Positions 24,234 through 35,317 of a stretch of DNA of 64,000 nt are shown here, one piece after another. The notes under the pieces are model-generated. The model saw only the letters and a program-made list of their open reading frames with translations, was not told where the DNA came from and did no database searches. Each line of letters starts with the position of its first letter. Position 1 is the first letter of the stretch. The translations under genes and the position numbers were made by a program. The stretch lies in NCBI GenBank assembly GCA_964036315.1, contig OZ038495.1:26782690-26846689 (forward strand), in the 5' to 3' direction. Source of the stretch: Acanthosepion esculentum (lineage: Eukaryota; Mollusca; Cephalopoda; Sepiida; Sepiidae).

Positions 24234-25111
24234 TGTTATGGTGAAACACACCTATTCTATAATTATTATACTCTCCCACCTAATATAAGTAGGAGTAGTA
24301 AGAAGAACGAGGGTCAGTCGATGTCGGACGACAGCCTGAACGGTTGAACTCTCTTCCTACGGGCGGGGAGGAACCCGAACGAGGCTACGCCGAAGGGCGG
24401 AGTCTCGTTCGGGGAGGTAAACCGGCCCTGAATCCGTTTATACGGGTTCAAAGGGTATATATTATTGGCCGGGCCCATGGCCTCGGGGATCCCACGTTAA
24501 ACCGGCCTTGTGCCACATGATACCCTCGTGGGGGGGGGGGTCACTAAATAATAGTCGATGTCGGACGACAGTCTGAACGGTTGAACTCTCTGCCTACGGG
24601 CGGGGAGGAAGCAGAACGAGGCTACGCCGAAAGGCGGAGTCTCGTTCGGGGAGGTAAACGGGCCCTGAACCCATTTATACGGGTTCAAAGGGTATATATT
24701 TTTGGCCGGGCTCACGGGCTCGGTTATCCCACGTTAAACCGGCCTTGTGCCACATGATACCCTCCTGGGGAGGGGGGTGACTAAATATTAGTCGATGTCG
24801 GACGACGGCTAGACGGTCGAACTCTCTGCCTCTGAGCAGAGAGGAATCCGGACGAGGCTCCGCCGAAGGGCAGAGACTCGTTCGGGGAGGTTGACCTACC
24901 CGATCCCGTTTATACGGGATATACGGGCTTTTTTTGGACGAGCCTACGGGCTCGGGAATATCCCACTTTAAACCCGGTCTTCTGCCACATCTATCCCTCG
25001 TGGGGGGAATCAGTAAATACTGTCGATGTCGGACGACAGTAGTCGACAGTTAGTCGAATACGAAAGTAGCCAGCGACTACAAGATTACTCTGCGTAATAC
25101 CTATTATATCA
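24234..25111. mobile_element. LTR-like insertion with three GC-rich 237-bp tandem units
   Basis: Interrupts the hAT gene. GTCGATGTCGGACGACAG occurs at 24317, 24554, 24791 and 25022, so three units of 237, 237 and 231 bp. Each unit contains a strong hairpin (CGAACGAGGCT...AGTCTCGTTCG around a GAA loop) and a second one around TTTATACGGG. A run of ten G lies at 24531-24540. The start TGTTATGG and the end CTATTATATCA resemble the LTR-like element at 59428-59930 (end TAGATTATATCA), which has one such unit. Exact ends are uncertain; ATATC at 24229-24233 and 25106-25110 could be a target duplication for a slightly shorter insertion. Confidence 0.6.
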
Positions 25112-26705
25112 AGTTCCTAACGTTTGGTACGTCGGACTTATTTAGGACCGATTTTAGTACAACTACAAGCCTCCACTGCGAAATAACTCTACAATAATAA
25201 CCAAGTGGAACCCACATTGCTTATGTAACTGATTCAAACTTGTAAATCGATCTTTCACTTCTATATTCAACTTGTCCAGTACTGCCTTCAAGGTAACATT
25301 CATTTCTTCTCTCTCATTTAGACGTTCATCTTTCGCCCTCTCTCCAGTCATTCTGTTTTTACGACGCACCCTTCTCTGTTGACCAACGTAAATACCCCAT
25401 TCTAAGCATTTTTTTCTTGCCTTTTGCAATTTAATTTTTACAGAGGGCACCCCGTCCACTCATAACGGATTGTAGTAGACTTTTAATATCAGCTCGAGCT
25501 TCACTGAAGTTTATTCTTGGGCACTGAAGTCTCTTCTGTACTCGGTCGATGAAAGTCAGGACGTCGTCCCAGATCGGCAGTATAGTTAGAAAGCTGAAAT
25601 TTTGTATGTTGTGCAACAAGCAGCTGGTGTAGCTTCTTGTGTTGACTGTTACTCAAGTGTCACTTGCCATATGCTCCAAAAATTTAGCTATGTCATCCAA
25701 CTTCGTTTTTACTTGAACAAACTCGCGCCTATCATTCCATCTTGTATCGAGGATGGTGGTTCTTCCCAACCGTCCCTGCTGTTTCCTTCAATTTCTCCCA
25801 CCACATTGTTGAGCAGAAGAAAAATTGTACAATGAATCAAGAACTCAAAACAAATGATATAGCAAGTACCTGTTCTGATGCTGTATGCACTCCTACGAGG
25901 TTCAAAGAATGGTTGTCACAATCCACAAAGATTGCTTTCGTGTTTCTCAGTGATATGCGTTTCTGGACACCGGACATTATCCCAGCCATTGGCGCAGCAT
26001 TGTCATAGTCTGTCCACAGTCGTTTAAATCAAGACCATTTTGTTCCAATTTTGAGGTATTGTGGAACATAATCCCATATCTGCTTCTTTTGACCCTCTAT
26101 AGGATAGACTGACGTTCTTAGTTTCCCAGCTCAATGAACTCATTTTGTATCTTGCCAGACAAAAATGTTGCAGAATGTGGATGCGACTTGTAAAAATCCA
26201 AGTGATGCTGCAACAGAGGGTCGTACTTGGTAAGTAGTTTAACGAGTGTGAGAAAATTACCGGGATTATTACTTGATGCAATGACTTCTCGGTGGCCACA
26301 AAATGCCAAATGTTCAGTAGCCAAAAACTTGATACAATCCACAAAATGCTTGAGCAGATCCTTCCACAATTGATTCTGTTCCTTCATATGCTTCAGTATT
26401 AATCTGTCAATCATAGACCATTCTGATATGTGTTTCTCAAAGTCTTTGAATTCAAGAAATGATGCACGGTGATGAGTGCCCTGTTCATATTCTGGTATTC
26501 TTTCGTTGCATTTCTCCCATTTTCGAAAGCCACAAGATTTTTCTAATATCGTTCTTTTGATGACTGGGTCTGTTGAAAACAATAAACAGTAAAACAATAC
26601 ACTGAATCTTTTTTTTAATAAAGTACAACAACCAATTACGTAGAATCGTAGACCCATCCTGTAGTTTTCTTCGAAACCAGCAATTCGTGAATTTGCTGTT
26701 GACAT
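25112..26705 (-). pseudogene. hAT (ZMYM1/DUF4371-type) transposase, main part
   Basis: On the minus strand, in order: ENYRMGLRF and KWEKCNERIPEYEQGTHHR (26700-26450), VVxFLA-type helices with KFLATEHLAFCGHRE, then LLTKYDPLLQHHL and ATFLSGKIQNEFIELG (to 26118). Decayed frames then carry LDSLYNFSSA, TRWNDRRE and HNIQNFSFLTILPIWDDVLT (about 25810-25550), and finally KKCLEWGIYVGQQRRVRRK (about 25430-25370). This order matches DUF4371 hAT transposases, which cut and paste the element. Several frameshifts and stops. The C-terminus is displaced to 23890-24233 by the LTR-like insertion. Confidence 0.8.
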
Positions 26706-28605
26706 TCATATGTTTTGTGCTCGTTTCGCTTCTTCGATACGTCGGCTCTCAATAACTTCTCGATCTTTTGTAACTTTGAAAGAGCCGTCTTCCTTCTGAA
26801 AAGCTTTGGCACTCATCTTCACCATTTGTACGCGCTGATCATCGGAAATGTGTGGTTTATTGCAATTTACATGCAAATTTAAGCAATCTACATCTTTCTT
26901 GGTTAATACTGCATATTTACTTTCATCATATTGTGCATCTTCATCAGGTTGGCAACGAAACGAAGATTATGGATGATCGAAAGCATCGAATAAAACCGTT
27001 TGCTTTGCCTCAGAATTTATCCTAACTTAACAGCCGAATACATACATACGTTGCAATAAAGCATTTTTCCCGATATTCTCAGTGGGAGTGCATGGTTTTC
27101 CGGAATAGACTTCAAAGGCCTTCTTAGAGTTTCTCAGCGTAGTATAATCATATACTAATAATAATATTATTATTGCAGTGAAGGCTACAAAAACACCCTG
27201 CAAAGCTTTTACTCTCGTTAACGACAAACAAAATTGTGCCATAAAACTCGTGAATCTTTTAGAATCAAAACCCTGTATATGGAAATGTATGACACGTTAT
27301 ATCCAACACTGAGTTATAAGATCATTATGTCTAAATCTATTATATATTCATTGAAATGCTATGCTCTACCAATTGGAAGCGAGGAGAAAAATTACCTTTA
27401 TTATCATTTTAGAAAGAAATGCTGGGTTTATCATCCCAGAAATACATCTTAAAACATTAATAAGGATTAGTTTTCAATCTGGTCTCAACCGAGGGAAAAG
27501 AGGAACGCTTTTTGTTGTTTCTTCAACACATTTCTTGTTTAGGCCGACATGCACTTCCGTCCGCACTGCGCATGATCGAAGAACTAATGTGCGCCGTCGC
27601 CAAAATAATTCATGACGCGCTGTTAATGTAATAAGTATCTACGGGCAGTTACAAAAAGGATATTAAAGTAAATAAAAAGGAGGAAATTTTAGGCCCTCTT
27701 TCACCACTTTTTGAATTAATTTCCCGACATATTCGCCGATTAATATGTTAAAGCTTAGCCTATCTTAACTTTGTCTTAATTTTTCACCACATCTAAATAA
27801 GTTTGGTTAGATTGGGTCGAGTTAGGTGAGACTTTTACTTATGTTTTTTTTTTATAAAAATATTGGAAGTGGAACATTTCGCTTGTAATTCACTCCCATT
27901 ACCGGCAATAAACTACCGAGCGATTTTGTGCCCCTCCCTGCCCCCATATGTTCCGCCACTGCTTCTAATGTCAATGCACCTACTATTCCCCTTTTTAGTC
28001 TGTCATTGGAATTAGACAAGATCGAAACTTGTTTAGTCCTAAAAGCAATATCCACGACTATAGTTATAATGTTTGAGAATAATTTCAAATATATTGGTTT
28101 TATTACATTCTACCTTTTGATACTGCTAAACGCCAACTGTGTGCCTGTGTAATGACTATGTAACCAACATGATTGTGCGGGCTCATCACAGAAACAAAAC
28201 AAAAAAAAACAAACAAACCAAAAAACAGACAAGGTTACAAGGAATATATCTCCAATCCTGAAAGAATTACCACTATCCCAACCCAACATATAATTAAAAA
28301 TGTTAAGAAAATAAAAAAAAACTGTTAAATTTTATTCTTAAATTTAATTATCATAAGCTCTCATTTAAAAGAAGAGAAAAAATAAAAAATACTTAAACAT
28401 TTACTCATCTCCGTTTATTAGACATTAGATTATGTCACTTAGAATCAGCCATATTTTATCTTGATAAACATGAGCGTCACTTAAATTTAAACATTTTACT
28501 TTTGTTTAAATACTTGTTGCAAAATAAAACCTCACATTTGCCTTGATAAAAACCGTCAGTGGACGAAGCGCGTCGGCTAAGATAAATTTTCTTTTTGTCT
28601 CTCTA

Positions 28606-28615
<10 letters not shown>
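26706..28615. other. hAT 5' flank, then no recognisable gene
   Basis: 26706-26975 probably still belongs to the 5' part of the hAT gene (basic, frame-broken). Beyond that I see only short frames without family resemblance and a run of T at 27844-27853. Confidence 0.4.

Positions 28616-28692
<77 letters not shown>
28616..28692. repeat. (TA)n microsatellite at a LINE 3' end
   Basis: Perfect TA repeat joined directly to the 3' terminus (GGGGTGAAATGCTTAA on the minus strand) of the LINE fragment to its right. Confidence 0.95.
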
Positions 28693-28696
<4 letters not shown>

Positions 28697-29073
28697 GCAT
28701 TTCACCCCAAGCAAGGCGGGAGTGCTAGACGAAAGGATGAAGCGAAGTGCGGGGAATTAGATCAAGGCATCTGAAGATGACGATTGACATTGTATTCGAA
28801 TAATTGAAGATGGTTGATTTGTAGATTTGAAGGATGAACTCAGGTGAGAAAAACTTTCTGGCGCGACACATAGAACCAACTTTCCGTTCAGTAGATGAAG
28901 CTATTGATTCAATGTATTTGTTCCATCTCAGGTCAGTGGACAGTGTGAGACCAAGCAGGCGTAGAGAGGTGCTCTCGTGGAGTTGAACGTCAGACATTCT
29001 AATGGGAGGCAGGGAAGGTTTCTCTGTGATGGGTAAAAGAGAGCAGTTTTGTTTTTGAGGCATTAAAGTTTAC

Positions 29074-29075
<2 letters not shown>
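28693..29075 (-). pseudogene. Jockey/CR1-like LINE fragment with internal deletion
   Basis: The minus strand reads MSDVQLHESTSLRLLGLTLS, TDLRWNKYIESIASS, ARKFFSPEFILQIYKST and then jumps to NYSNTMSIVIF. The full copy at 41740-43590 has several hundred bases between these points, so an internal deletion is present. It corresponds to the thumb and post-RT region, with the RT active site missing. Bounded left by TA repeat at its 3' end and right by CA repeat. Confidence 0.8.
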
Positions 29076-29153
<78 letters not shown>

Positions 29154-29161
29154 GTATATAT
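29076..29161. repeat. (CA)n(TA)n microsatellite
   Basis: (CA)n from 29076 to about 29137, then (TA)n to 29161. Confidence 0.95.
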
Positions 29162-29872
29162 GAGAGCGAATGTTGACAGATGGCATTTGATAAAACAGTA
29201 ATCATTGTGCTTAATGCGAAAACTCATTTGATAGAATGAGAATAGTTTTTTTTGAGAGGATCAAATTTTTGTTGATCAGTTTTTTTTCTAAGGGAGATAG
29301 AAAGAAAGCTAATGAAAAGTATGAGAAAAGCTAAAAAAAAAAATAGAATTAAGTCTTGTTTTTCCTAAGTAGAAATCAAATTGATCATCACGTTGAGTTA
29401 ATAGCATCGACTTTAGTATGACTCTGAAAGTAACTAGGAAGACATATATATATATATTATGTTATTTCGTTCTGCAAAAAGGTTAAATTGTTAGATTTCG
29501 AGCAGCTAGATTGAATGGAATGAATAATTAACACATTTTTAATGAGAAATATGTAACGTAATTCTTTTAGGGAATAAACAAAAAATAGTTATAACTTCCT
29601 TCTGCCAAATTTTGTATCTCAATGTTCTTTCCTATTCACACCTGTGTAGTTAATGACTGGGACTATGACGAATTTGTTCAAATCAAAATAAAAGCCTGGA
29701 TTCCGAAGTTAAGCAGGAACATTCTTGTAAAACTGAATACTTTTCTTAGATAATTTAATTCGCCAATAACTACGCCATCGCAAGTTTTGTATATAAAGTC
29801 GCACGAGTTCCAACTTCTGCCATCATAATTACAAGTGAATCCCTACACAAGAAAAACACCAATATTACAAAA
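29162..29872. other. No recognisable gene
   Basis: AT-rich. A short 5S-rRNA-like match near 29700 was considered and rejected. Confidence 0.4.
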
Positions 29873-29874
29873 TA

Positions 29875-30610
29875 CAGGGTTCGGTGAGTAAATGGTCGCC
29901 ATATTATATTTTTCATTTTGCGCATGCGCGTTGTTTTATTTGTTAATTTTGCACAGGGTCAGTTGGGCACCGTTTGTGAGAAAAAGTGCACCATGATGCA
30001 ATTTACTCACCCAGAAATTTGGAAACGGCATGCTATACTGCTTGGCATTCACGCCGGAAGCTCCAATACGAACATTTCAGAGTGTTAATCTGAGGAGAGT
30101 GCAGAAGATTCGGTAAGAGTTGGATGATATATCCAGTTAACATCATAATGTTTGGAGTGATCACAACTGATGGCGACGTTATGCTTCCATTCATCTTCCC
30201 ACAGGGCCTACATCAAGTACCTTGGGAAGGTAGTGCTGTCCTGGGTCAAGAGGTTGGCTGTTGGAAGACCTTATTTCTGGCAACAGAACTTTGCACCATG
30301 CCACACAAGCAGAAGAAAACAGTCGTGGCTTTCAGTCAATTATTGCAGCCACATCAATCTTTACATCTGGTCACCTAAATATTCAGACTCTAATTCCCTT
30401 GATTATTATAAGTGGAGCGCAGTTTAACAAGAGACCAACAAAACTCCTTGTAACACCAAAGATGAAGTGAAGGCAAGGATTATGGCAGCAATTTAAACAA
30501 GGAGACCGTCCAGAAGAGATGTAGGAAATTCTGAAGTCGTCTGGAGGCAAGGCTTGATACCTATGGCGATTTTATGGAATAAATTTACTCTTTAGTATTT
30601 CAAGATATTT
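29875..30610 (+). mobile_element. Mariner-like transposon with internal deletion
   Basis: Left end is CAGGGTTCGGTGAGTAAATG after a TA (29873-29874). The transposase starts at ATG 29993 or 29996 with an HTH-like IWKRHAILLGIHAGSS. It then jumps to MFGVITTDGDVMLPFIFPQG (30148 on), RPYFWQQNFAPCHTSRR (frame shifted) and SLDYYKWSAV. Most of the catalytic core's first half is missing. The second catalytic aspartate (QQD.AP in relatives) reads QQNFAP; the final PLDY-type aspartate remains. The right TIR is degenerate (AAATTTACTC near 30585). A dead cut-and-paste element. Confidence 0.75.
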
Positions 30611-30844
30611 TTGTGTAATTTTGGTAAATATAAATGTTAAAATGAGATATCAGGATTATTTTCATTTTTGCGTAATTTAGATGACAATTTTCACCACCAC
30701 TTGCTTTATGGGGGAATAATTTAGAGATGATCTCCAATACCACACAACAACAAAGAAAAGCGAAAAAAAAACAACAACAAAAAACAAAACAAACAAAAAC
30801 AAGAAGTACATGAACAACGAGCATTTCCCGTTGAAGACGAACAC

Positions 30845-30873
30845 TCCATATCTATATCTATATATATATTATG

Positions 30874-30952
<79 letters not shown>

Positions 30953-31069
30953 GAATATAATATATATTTTATATATATGTATATTATATATATATATATT
31001 ATATATTATGTATAATATACATTATATATTATATATATAACATATATATAAGATATATATAAGATATAT

Positions 31070-31125
<56 letters not shown>
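30845..31125. repeat. Complex (TA)n-rich block
   Basis: Long TA tracts at about 30877-30950 and 31063-31124 around a TATTATA/TATAAGATA-rich centre. Confidence 0.95.
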
Positions 31126-31128
<3 letters not shown>

Positions 31129-31478
31129 GCATGTTTCGGTAAATAATATAGACAAGCCATTATCAAATCCCTTGGCTCGTAAAGAGTTTGTCGTTACTTT
31201 GAGCTTATTGAAACAGCAACGGCGGGCCATTAATATGGTTTCGTATATGTGTTGTTTGAGTTATTAAAATTGTCATCTTTGATAATGGCTTATGTAAGCC
31301 GAAAGCTTAGGTTGGATTCAAACATGTGTCAATATGGTGTTTTCCTTTCGTCTTTCAACGATAATGTGATTAAGCTTATCAAACAACACGAAAGGAACTT
31401 ACTTAAAATAAATAGACAAAACTTGTTTATATTATTTAATGAAACATGCATTAATGAAAAATTGCTGCCGAAATATAC

Positions 31479-31490
<12 letters not shown>
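31126..31490 (+). pseudogene. Penelope-like N-terminal fragment in an inverted arrangement
   Basis: Plus strand 31275-31485 reads [37 protein letters not shown], then NETCINEKLLPKYT before TA repeat. This matches the N-terminal, pre-RT part of Penelope-like proteins. On the left, 31126-31165 carries an inverted piece of the same segment (minus strand: NGLSILFTETCIN). So the two ends face each other, both abutting TA tracts. Related to 16443-16955. Confidence 0.6.

Positions 31491-31525
<35 letters not shown>
31481..31525. repeat. (TA)n microsatellite
   Basis: TA tract directly after LLPKYTQ. Confidence 0.95.
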
Positions 31526-31528
<3 letters not shown>

Positions 31529-31600
31529 GAAATATAGTCTTAAAGTGTGCTATATTTATGGGGTAAAGTGCTCAATATCAGAGATAGAGCGTGTGTAAAT

Positions 31601-31722
31601 ATAAAAGTGGATATGGAAGTCAGCACTTAGAGGCGACAGTCTGTTTCATGCTAGTGCAATCGTCAGGCGATTGCACTAGCATGAAACAGACTGTCGCCTC
31701 TAAGTGCTGACTTCCATGTCCA

Positions 31723-31729
<7 letters not shown>
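31601..31729. repeat. Near-perfect palindrome, 62-bp arms, 5-nt loop
   Basis: Arms 31601-31662 and 31668-31729 pair at 61 of 62 positions (one A/G difference near 31614/31716) around TCAGG. Each arm carries the Penelope-like terminal sequence GGCGACAGTCTGTTTCATGC. The right end passes into TA repeat. Confidence 0.97.
31630..31666 (-). ncRNA. Hammerhead-like core inside the palindrome
   Basis: Minus strand: CUGACGA (31666-31660), a 12-nt candidate stem II (UGC/GCA pairing around a 4-nt loop), GAAA (31647-31644), CAGACUG, then GUC (31637-31635) and GCCUC. Order and spacing match a hammerhead with a minimal stem III. Stem I pairs at only about 2 positions, because the palindrome supplies the upstream bases. 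Function doubtful. Confidence 0.35.

Positions 31730-31775
<46 letters not shown>
31728..31775. repeat. (TA)n microsatellite
   Basis: TA tract between the palindrome and the Penelope-like inverted repeat arm. Confidence 0.95.
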
Positions 31776-31777
<2 letters not shown>

Positions 31778-31802
31778 TATAAAAGTGAACATTGAAGTCA
31801 AC

Positions 31803-31954
31803 ACTCAGAGACGATAGACGGTATAATGCTAAACGGAATCATCAAGCCACATGCGTCGTGTTTTTTTCTCGACTATTTATATATACGGGTCAGTGGTGCA
31901 TTGATGGTAGTCTATTGCATTGTGGGTAGTCTATTGCATTGTGGGTAGTCTATC
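31803..31954. repeat. Left arm of Penelope-like inverted repeat (split by gypsy)
   Basis: Matches the reverse complement of about 37921-38040, e.g. CGACTATTTATATATACGGG and CAGTGGTGCATTG. A 19-bp unit (TCTATTGCATTGTGGGTAG) is tandemly duplicated at 31910-31950. The arm is cut at CTATC by the gypsy element and continues at 37068-37117 (TATTTTGTCGGGAGTGG). Confidence 0.85.
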
Positions 31955-32286
31955 TGTTATGGGAACTTAGCCATAATAATAATGGACTATTCCGGACATC
32001 ATAAATACTGCTCCTCAAGAGGGAGCAGAGTTCAGAGTCAGAGAGAGTCAGAGTCAGAGACAGAGTCAAGAGTCAGACGATTACTGTAAGACATTGGAAT
32101 AGAGATACTTGTCGAGATAACATAGTTCACTCTAACCAAATCTGATTGTCATTACTAATACTTCTACTTCTTTGTACATATTTCTGTTTGTAATATATCT
32201 GTGTTATTCCATACCTGTGTTCGAGTTATTCTTCATTGGTTCTACCTTGGGCCATCACCGTGGTACAAGGAACTTGGACCATAACA
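31955..32286 (+). repeat. 5' LTR of gypsy element
   Basis: 332 bp, starts TGTTATGG and ends CCATAACA, its exact inverse. It contains a short GA-rich repeat (CAGAGTCAGAGA...), likely near the transcription start. It should supply promoter and polyadenylation functions. Confidence 0.95.
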
Positions 32287-32288
32287 AG

Positions 32289-32299
32289 TGGCGACGAGG
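32289..32299 (+). promoter_or_regulatory. Primer-binding site, tRNA-Ser(GCU) type
   Basis: TGGCGACGAGG begins 2 nt after the LTR. It is complementary over 11 nt to the 3' end (CCTCGTCG-CCA) of animal tRNA-Ser(GCU) as I know it. Used to prime minus-strand cDNA. Confidence 0.8.
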
Positions 32300-32560
32300 T
32301 AACCCTAAAGAAATACGAACTCTTTACGCGGAGGACATACCTTTTTGCTATCCATCGCACATAACAAGTGCCGACGAGGTAACCCAAAAGGAAATACGAA
32401 CTCTCTACGCGGAGGACATACTTTTTTTGCTATCCATCGCACATAACAAATGGCGACGAGGTAATCCAAAAGAAAAACAAACTCTCTACGCGGAAGACAT
32501 ACCTTTTTTGCTATCCGTCGCACATAATAGTGGTCAACGAGTAAACTCTAAAAAAAACAA
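32289..32560 (+). repeat. About 81-bp tandem repeat that copies the primer-binding site
   Basis: Four units begin at 32289, 32369, 32451 and 32531, each preceded by ATAACA/ATAATA as at the LTR end. PBS versions: TGGCGACGAGG, TGCCGACGAGG, TGGCGACGAGG and TGGTCAACGAG. The unit body contains ACTCTCTACGCGGAGGACAT. The repeat lies in the untranslated leader before gag. Confidence 0.9.
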
Positions 32561-32745
32561 AAACAAAACAAAAACAAGTTCTACGCGAGATTTCTAAGAA
32601 ACTAGTTATTCGCGAACACATGAAAAAAAAGAATTTTCTTTTTGGATATCAAATTTACTGGCAACAAAGGAAATTTTTTTGCGTACACAGGTTTCAGAAT
32701 ATCAGGTTACACTAAAGTAAAATACGTACACAAAATTACGTCAAC

Positions 32746-33312
32746 ATGGAAGATTTTAAGTCAACCATTGTGGAACTTATCAAAATCCAATTTGAACAAC
32801 AACAAAAGTACGAACAGAAACATCTTGAATTTCAAGAATTATTGCTACGTGTAATGTCAGATAAAGAGCAACATTCCGAGAATAAAACAGTTCTCTCACA
32901 AGACGCTATTTGGAGAACTATCGAAGATTTCACGTACGCACCCGACGAAGATAAAACTTTTGCAAATTACTTCCGAAGGTACCCAGATCTATATGAATTT
33001 GACTGCAAAGATTGGTCAGACGCACGAAAAGTACGTCTATTACTAAGGAAATTAGGCACATGCGAATATACCAAGTTCGTAGATTATATCCTTCCAAGAA
33101 AAACAAGTGAGTTAACTTTCAAAGAAGCCATAAAACTATTAACAGAACTTTTCAGCCATAATACCTCACTATTCCACAAAAGATGGAAATGTCTGAACCT
33201 TACAAAAAATGACAGCGAAGATTGCATAACTTTCGCGTCTATTGTTAACAAATATTGTGATGACTTCAAATTATCGGAACTCAGCGCGGACAATTTCAAA
33301 TGCTTAATTTAA
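32746..33312 (+). pseudogene. Gypsy gag (capsid region)
   Basis: 188 codons from ATG at 32746 to a stop at 33310. Begins MEDFKSTIVELIKIQFEQQQ, a glutamine-rich helical start common in K02A2.6-like gag. It continues with FANYFRRYPDLYEFD and RKVRLLLRKLGTCEYTKFVD, the capsid-like helical domain that assembles the particle. The gag reading shifts frame near its end (33300), where the nucleocapsid part continues in another frame. The premature stop separates capsid from zinc knuckles. Confidence 0.85.
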
Positions 33313-34012
33313 GTCCAAGGTCTGGTTTCAACCAAAGACGCGGAAATGAGACACTTCAAAAACTAGCCGAAGACTGCCAGAGATGCATCAGTGTGAAGAA
33401 AGACTCAAAAGACATAGAAGAAGCTGGCACCGCGCACATACATAAAGTACGAAGACAAACCAACTTTCCCTCCTCAGAAACAAGCCAAACCAATTTTTCC
33501 CCCTCAAGAACAGGTAAAACTAAATTTTCTAACTTTAAAAGTCAATATCAGAAAAAACTACCACCCAGTCCATGCTATCGCTGTGGGACTTGGCATTGGT
33601 TTAAAGACTGTACATACCGTTTTAAAACTTGTCTAACATACAAAAAGTAGGACACAAAAGTTCTCATTGTTGGTCTAGAAGAGAAAGCAAACGCAGAATA
33701 AGAATCACGAGGACTGACCAAGCTGATGAGACTAAGATAAGAAAACACGTACAAGTTGAAATGCAAAACAGAAAAGTCAGGCTACAGCTGGATTCTGGCT
33801 CAGACTTAACTATTATAAACGTACAAACATGGAGAAAACTGAACAAACCTGCCATGTTAAAAACGGATAAAATTGCTAGATCAGTTACGGGGAGAAAGAT
33901 AAAATTTGAGGGTGAAGTAATTACAAATGTAACATTTAATGGAATGACGAAAAAACTAAAAATGTACGTCTTAAGAAATACAGAAAACCTATTCGAAACG
34001 GACTGGATGTAA
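33300..34012 (+). pseudogene. Gypsy nucleocapsid zinc knuckles and protease
   Basis: 33300-33650 encodes a basic region and a zinc knuckle CYRCGTWHWFKDC (C-x2-C-x3-H-x4-C, the short spacing typical of this group). The second knuckle is split by a frameshift near 33645: the first half loses a cysteine (CLTY) and the second half reads KVGHKSSHC in the frame of 33629-34012. That frame then gives the aspartic protease with VRLQLDSGSDLTIIN (catalytic DSGS near 33791-33802), which would process the polyprotein. It stops at 34010, just before the RT. Confidence 0.85.
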
Positions 34013-35310
34013 AAATTCGAACTGTGGGATCGACCAATAAGTACGTACTGCCAAAATGTAAAAGGTTTATCAACCGAGGCAGACAAATTAAAAAATAAAC
34101 TAAAAACGAGTTTCCCCGAAGTATTTTTAGCAGGTATCGGAAGAATAAAAGAAAACGTTCAACCTATCTTCAAGAAAAAATGAGCGTACCGTTAGCGTCA
34201 AAAGAAAAAATTGATCAAGAATTAACTAGACTCGAAAACACTGGCATATTGACAAAAGTAGAATACAGTAAATGGGCCGCACCGACGGTCTACGTCAAAA
34301 AGAAATCAGGAGAAATTCGAGTTTGCGCTGATTTTTCTACGGGTTTGAACGCAGCCATAAAGGACTACCACTATCCTCTAACCAGTCCAGAAAAAGTATT
34401 CACTAAATAAAATGGCGGAAAATTTTTTTCAAAAATAGATTTAAGTGAAACGTACCTGCAAATTCCAGTCGATGAGGAAAGTTCAAAACTATTGTGCATA
34501 AACACACATAAAGGATTGTACAGATACCAAAGATTACCATTTGGGATTAAGGTCGCGCCGGCTATATTCCAACAGATAATGGATACGATGCTTGCCGGAC
34601 TAGAGTACACGATTGCATACCAGAATGACGTATTGATTAATAGCGAAAGCGTTGAACAACACTGACAACATGTACAAGAGGTGTTTAAGAGAATACAAAG
34701 CTATGGATTCAAAGTAAAAGAAAACAAATGCAATTTTTTCATGAAGGAAATTAAATACCTTGGCCATATCATAGTTCAAGAAGGAAGATGACCAGACCCT
34801 GAAAGGTCAACAACAATAAAGAAAATGCCAGTTCCTAAGAATATAACAGAACTGCAAAGTTTTCTAGGCTTAGTGAGTTACTACCAGGAATTCATTCCTC
34901 AAATGCATAAACTTCGTGCACCAAAAAGTTTGGCAGTGGACAGATCAATGCCAGGAAACATTTGACAAAATAATTAAAACGTTAACATCGGATTTATTTT
35001 TGGCACACTACGATCCTAAACTAGAAATAATTGTAGCAAGTGACGCGAGCGCCTACTTAGTCGAAGCGTGTATATTACATAAAATGCCAGATGGGACAAT
35101 AAAACCCATCGCACATGCTTCTCGAACGGTATAACCAGCGGAGAAAAATTACTCACAAATAGAGAAAGAAGCTCTAGAAATTTATCTTCGCAGTCACAAG
35201 GTTTAATAGGTAGATCTATGGTAGATATTTTACTCTTCAGACGGATCACAAACCGTTATTAACAATTTTCGGTTCGAAGAAATGTCTACCGGTTTACACG
35301 GCAAATAGGT
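34013..35310 (+). pseudogene. Gypsy reverse transcriptase and RNase H
   Basis: After the stop, the frame continues KFELWDRPISTYC to about 34170, then shifts. 34180-34410 reads ENTGILTKVEYSKWAAPTVY and IRVCADFSTGLN, the RT fingers. Past a stop at 34408 come FFSKIDLSETYLQIPVDEES and LPFGIKVAPAIFQQIMD. The catalytic YxDD is YQND (34618-34629), so the first metal-binding aspartate is lost. Two more stops follow (near 34662 and 34788). The connection and RNase H resume at 34916-35134 (FLAHYDPKLEIIVASDASAY). Dead enzyme. Confidence 0.9.
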
Positions 35311-35317
35311 TACTTAG

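Noticed and set aside
29695..29730. 5S rRNA-like match (CCGAAGTTAAGCAG)
   Set aside because: Only about 14 bases match the 5S internal region; upstream and downstream parts do not, so neither a 5S gene nor a 5S-derived SINE is supported.
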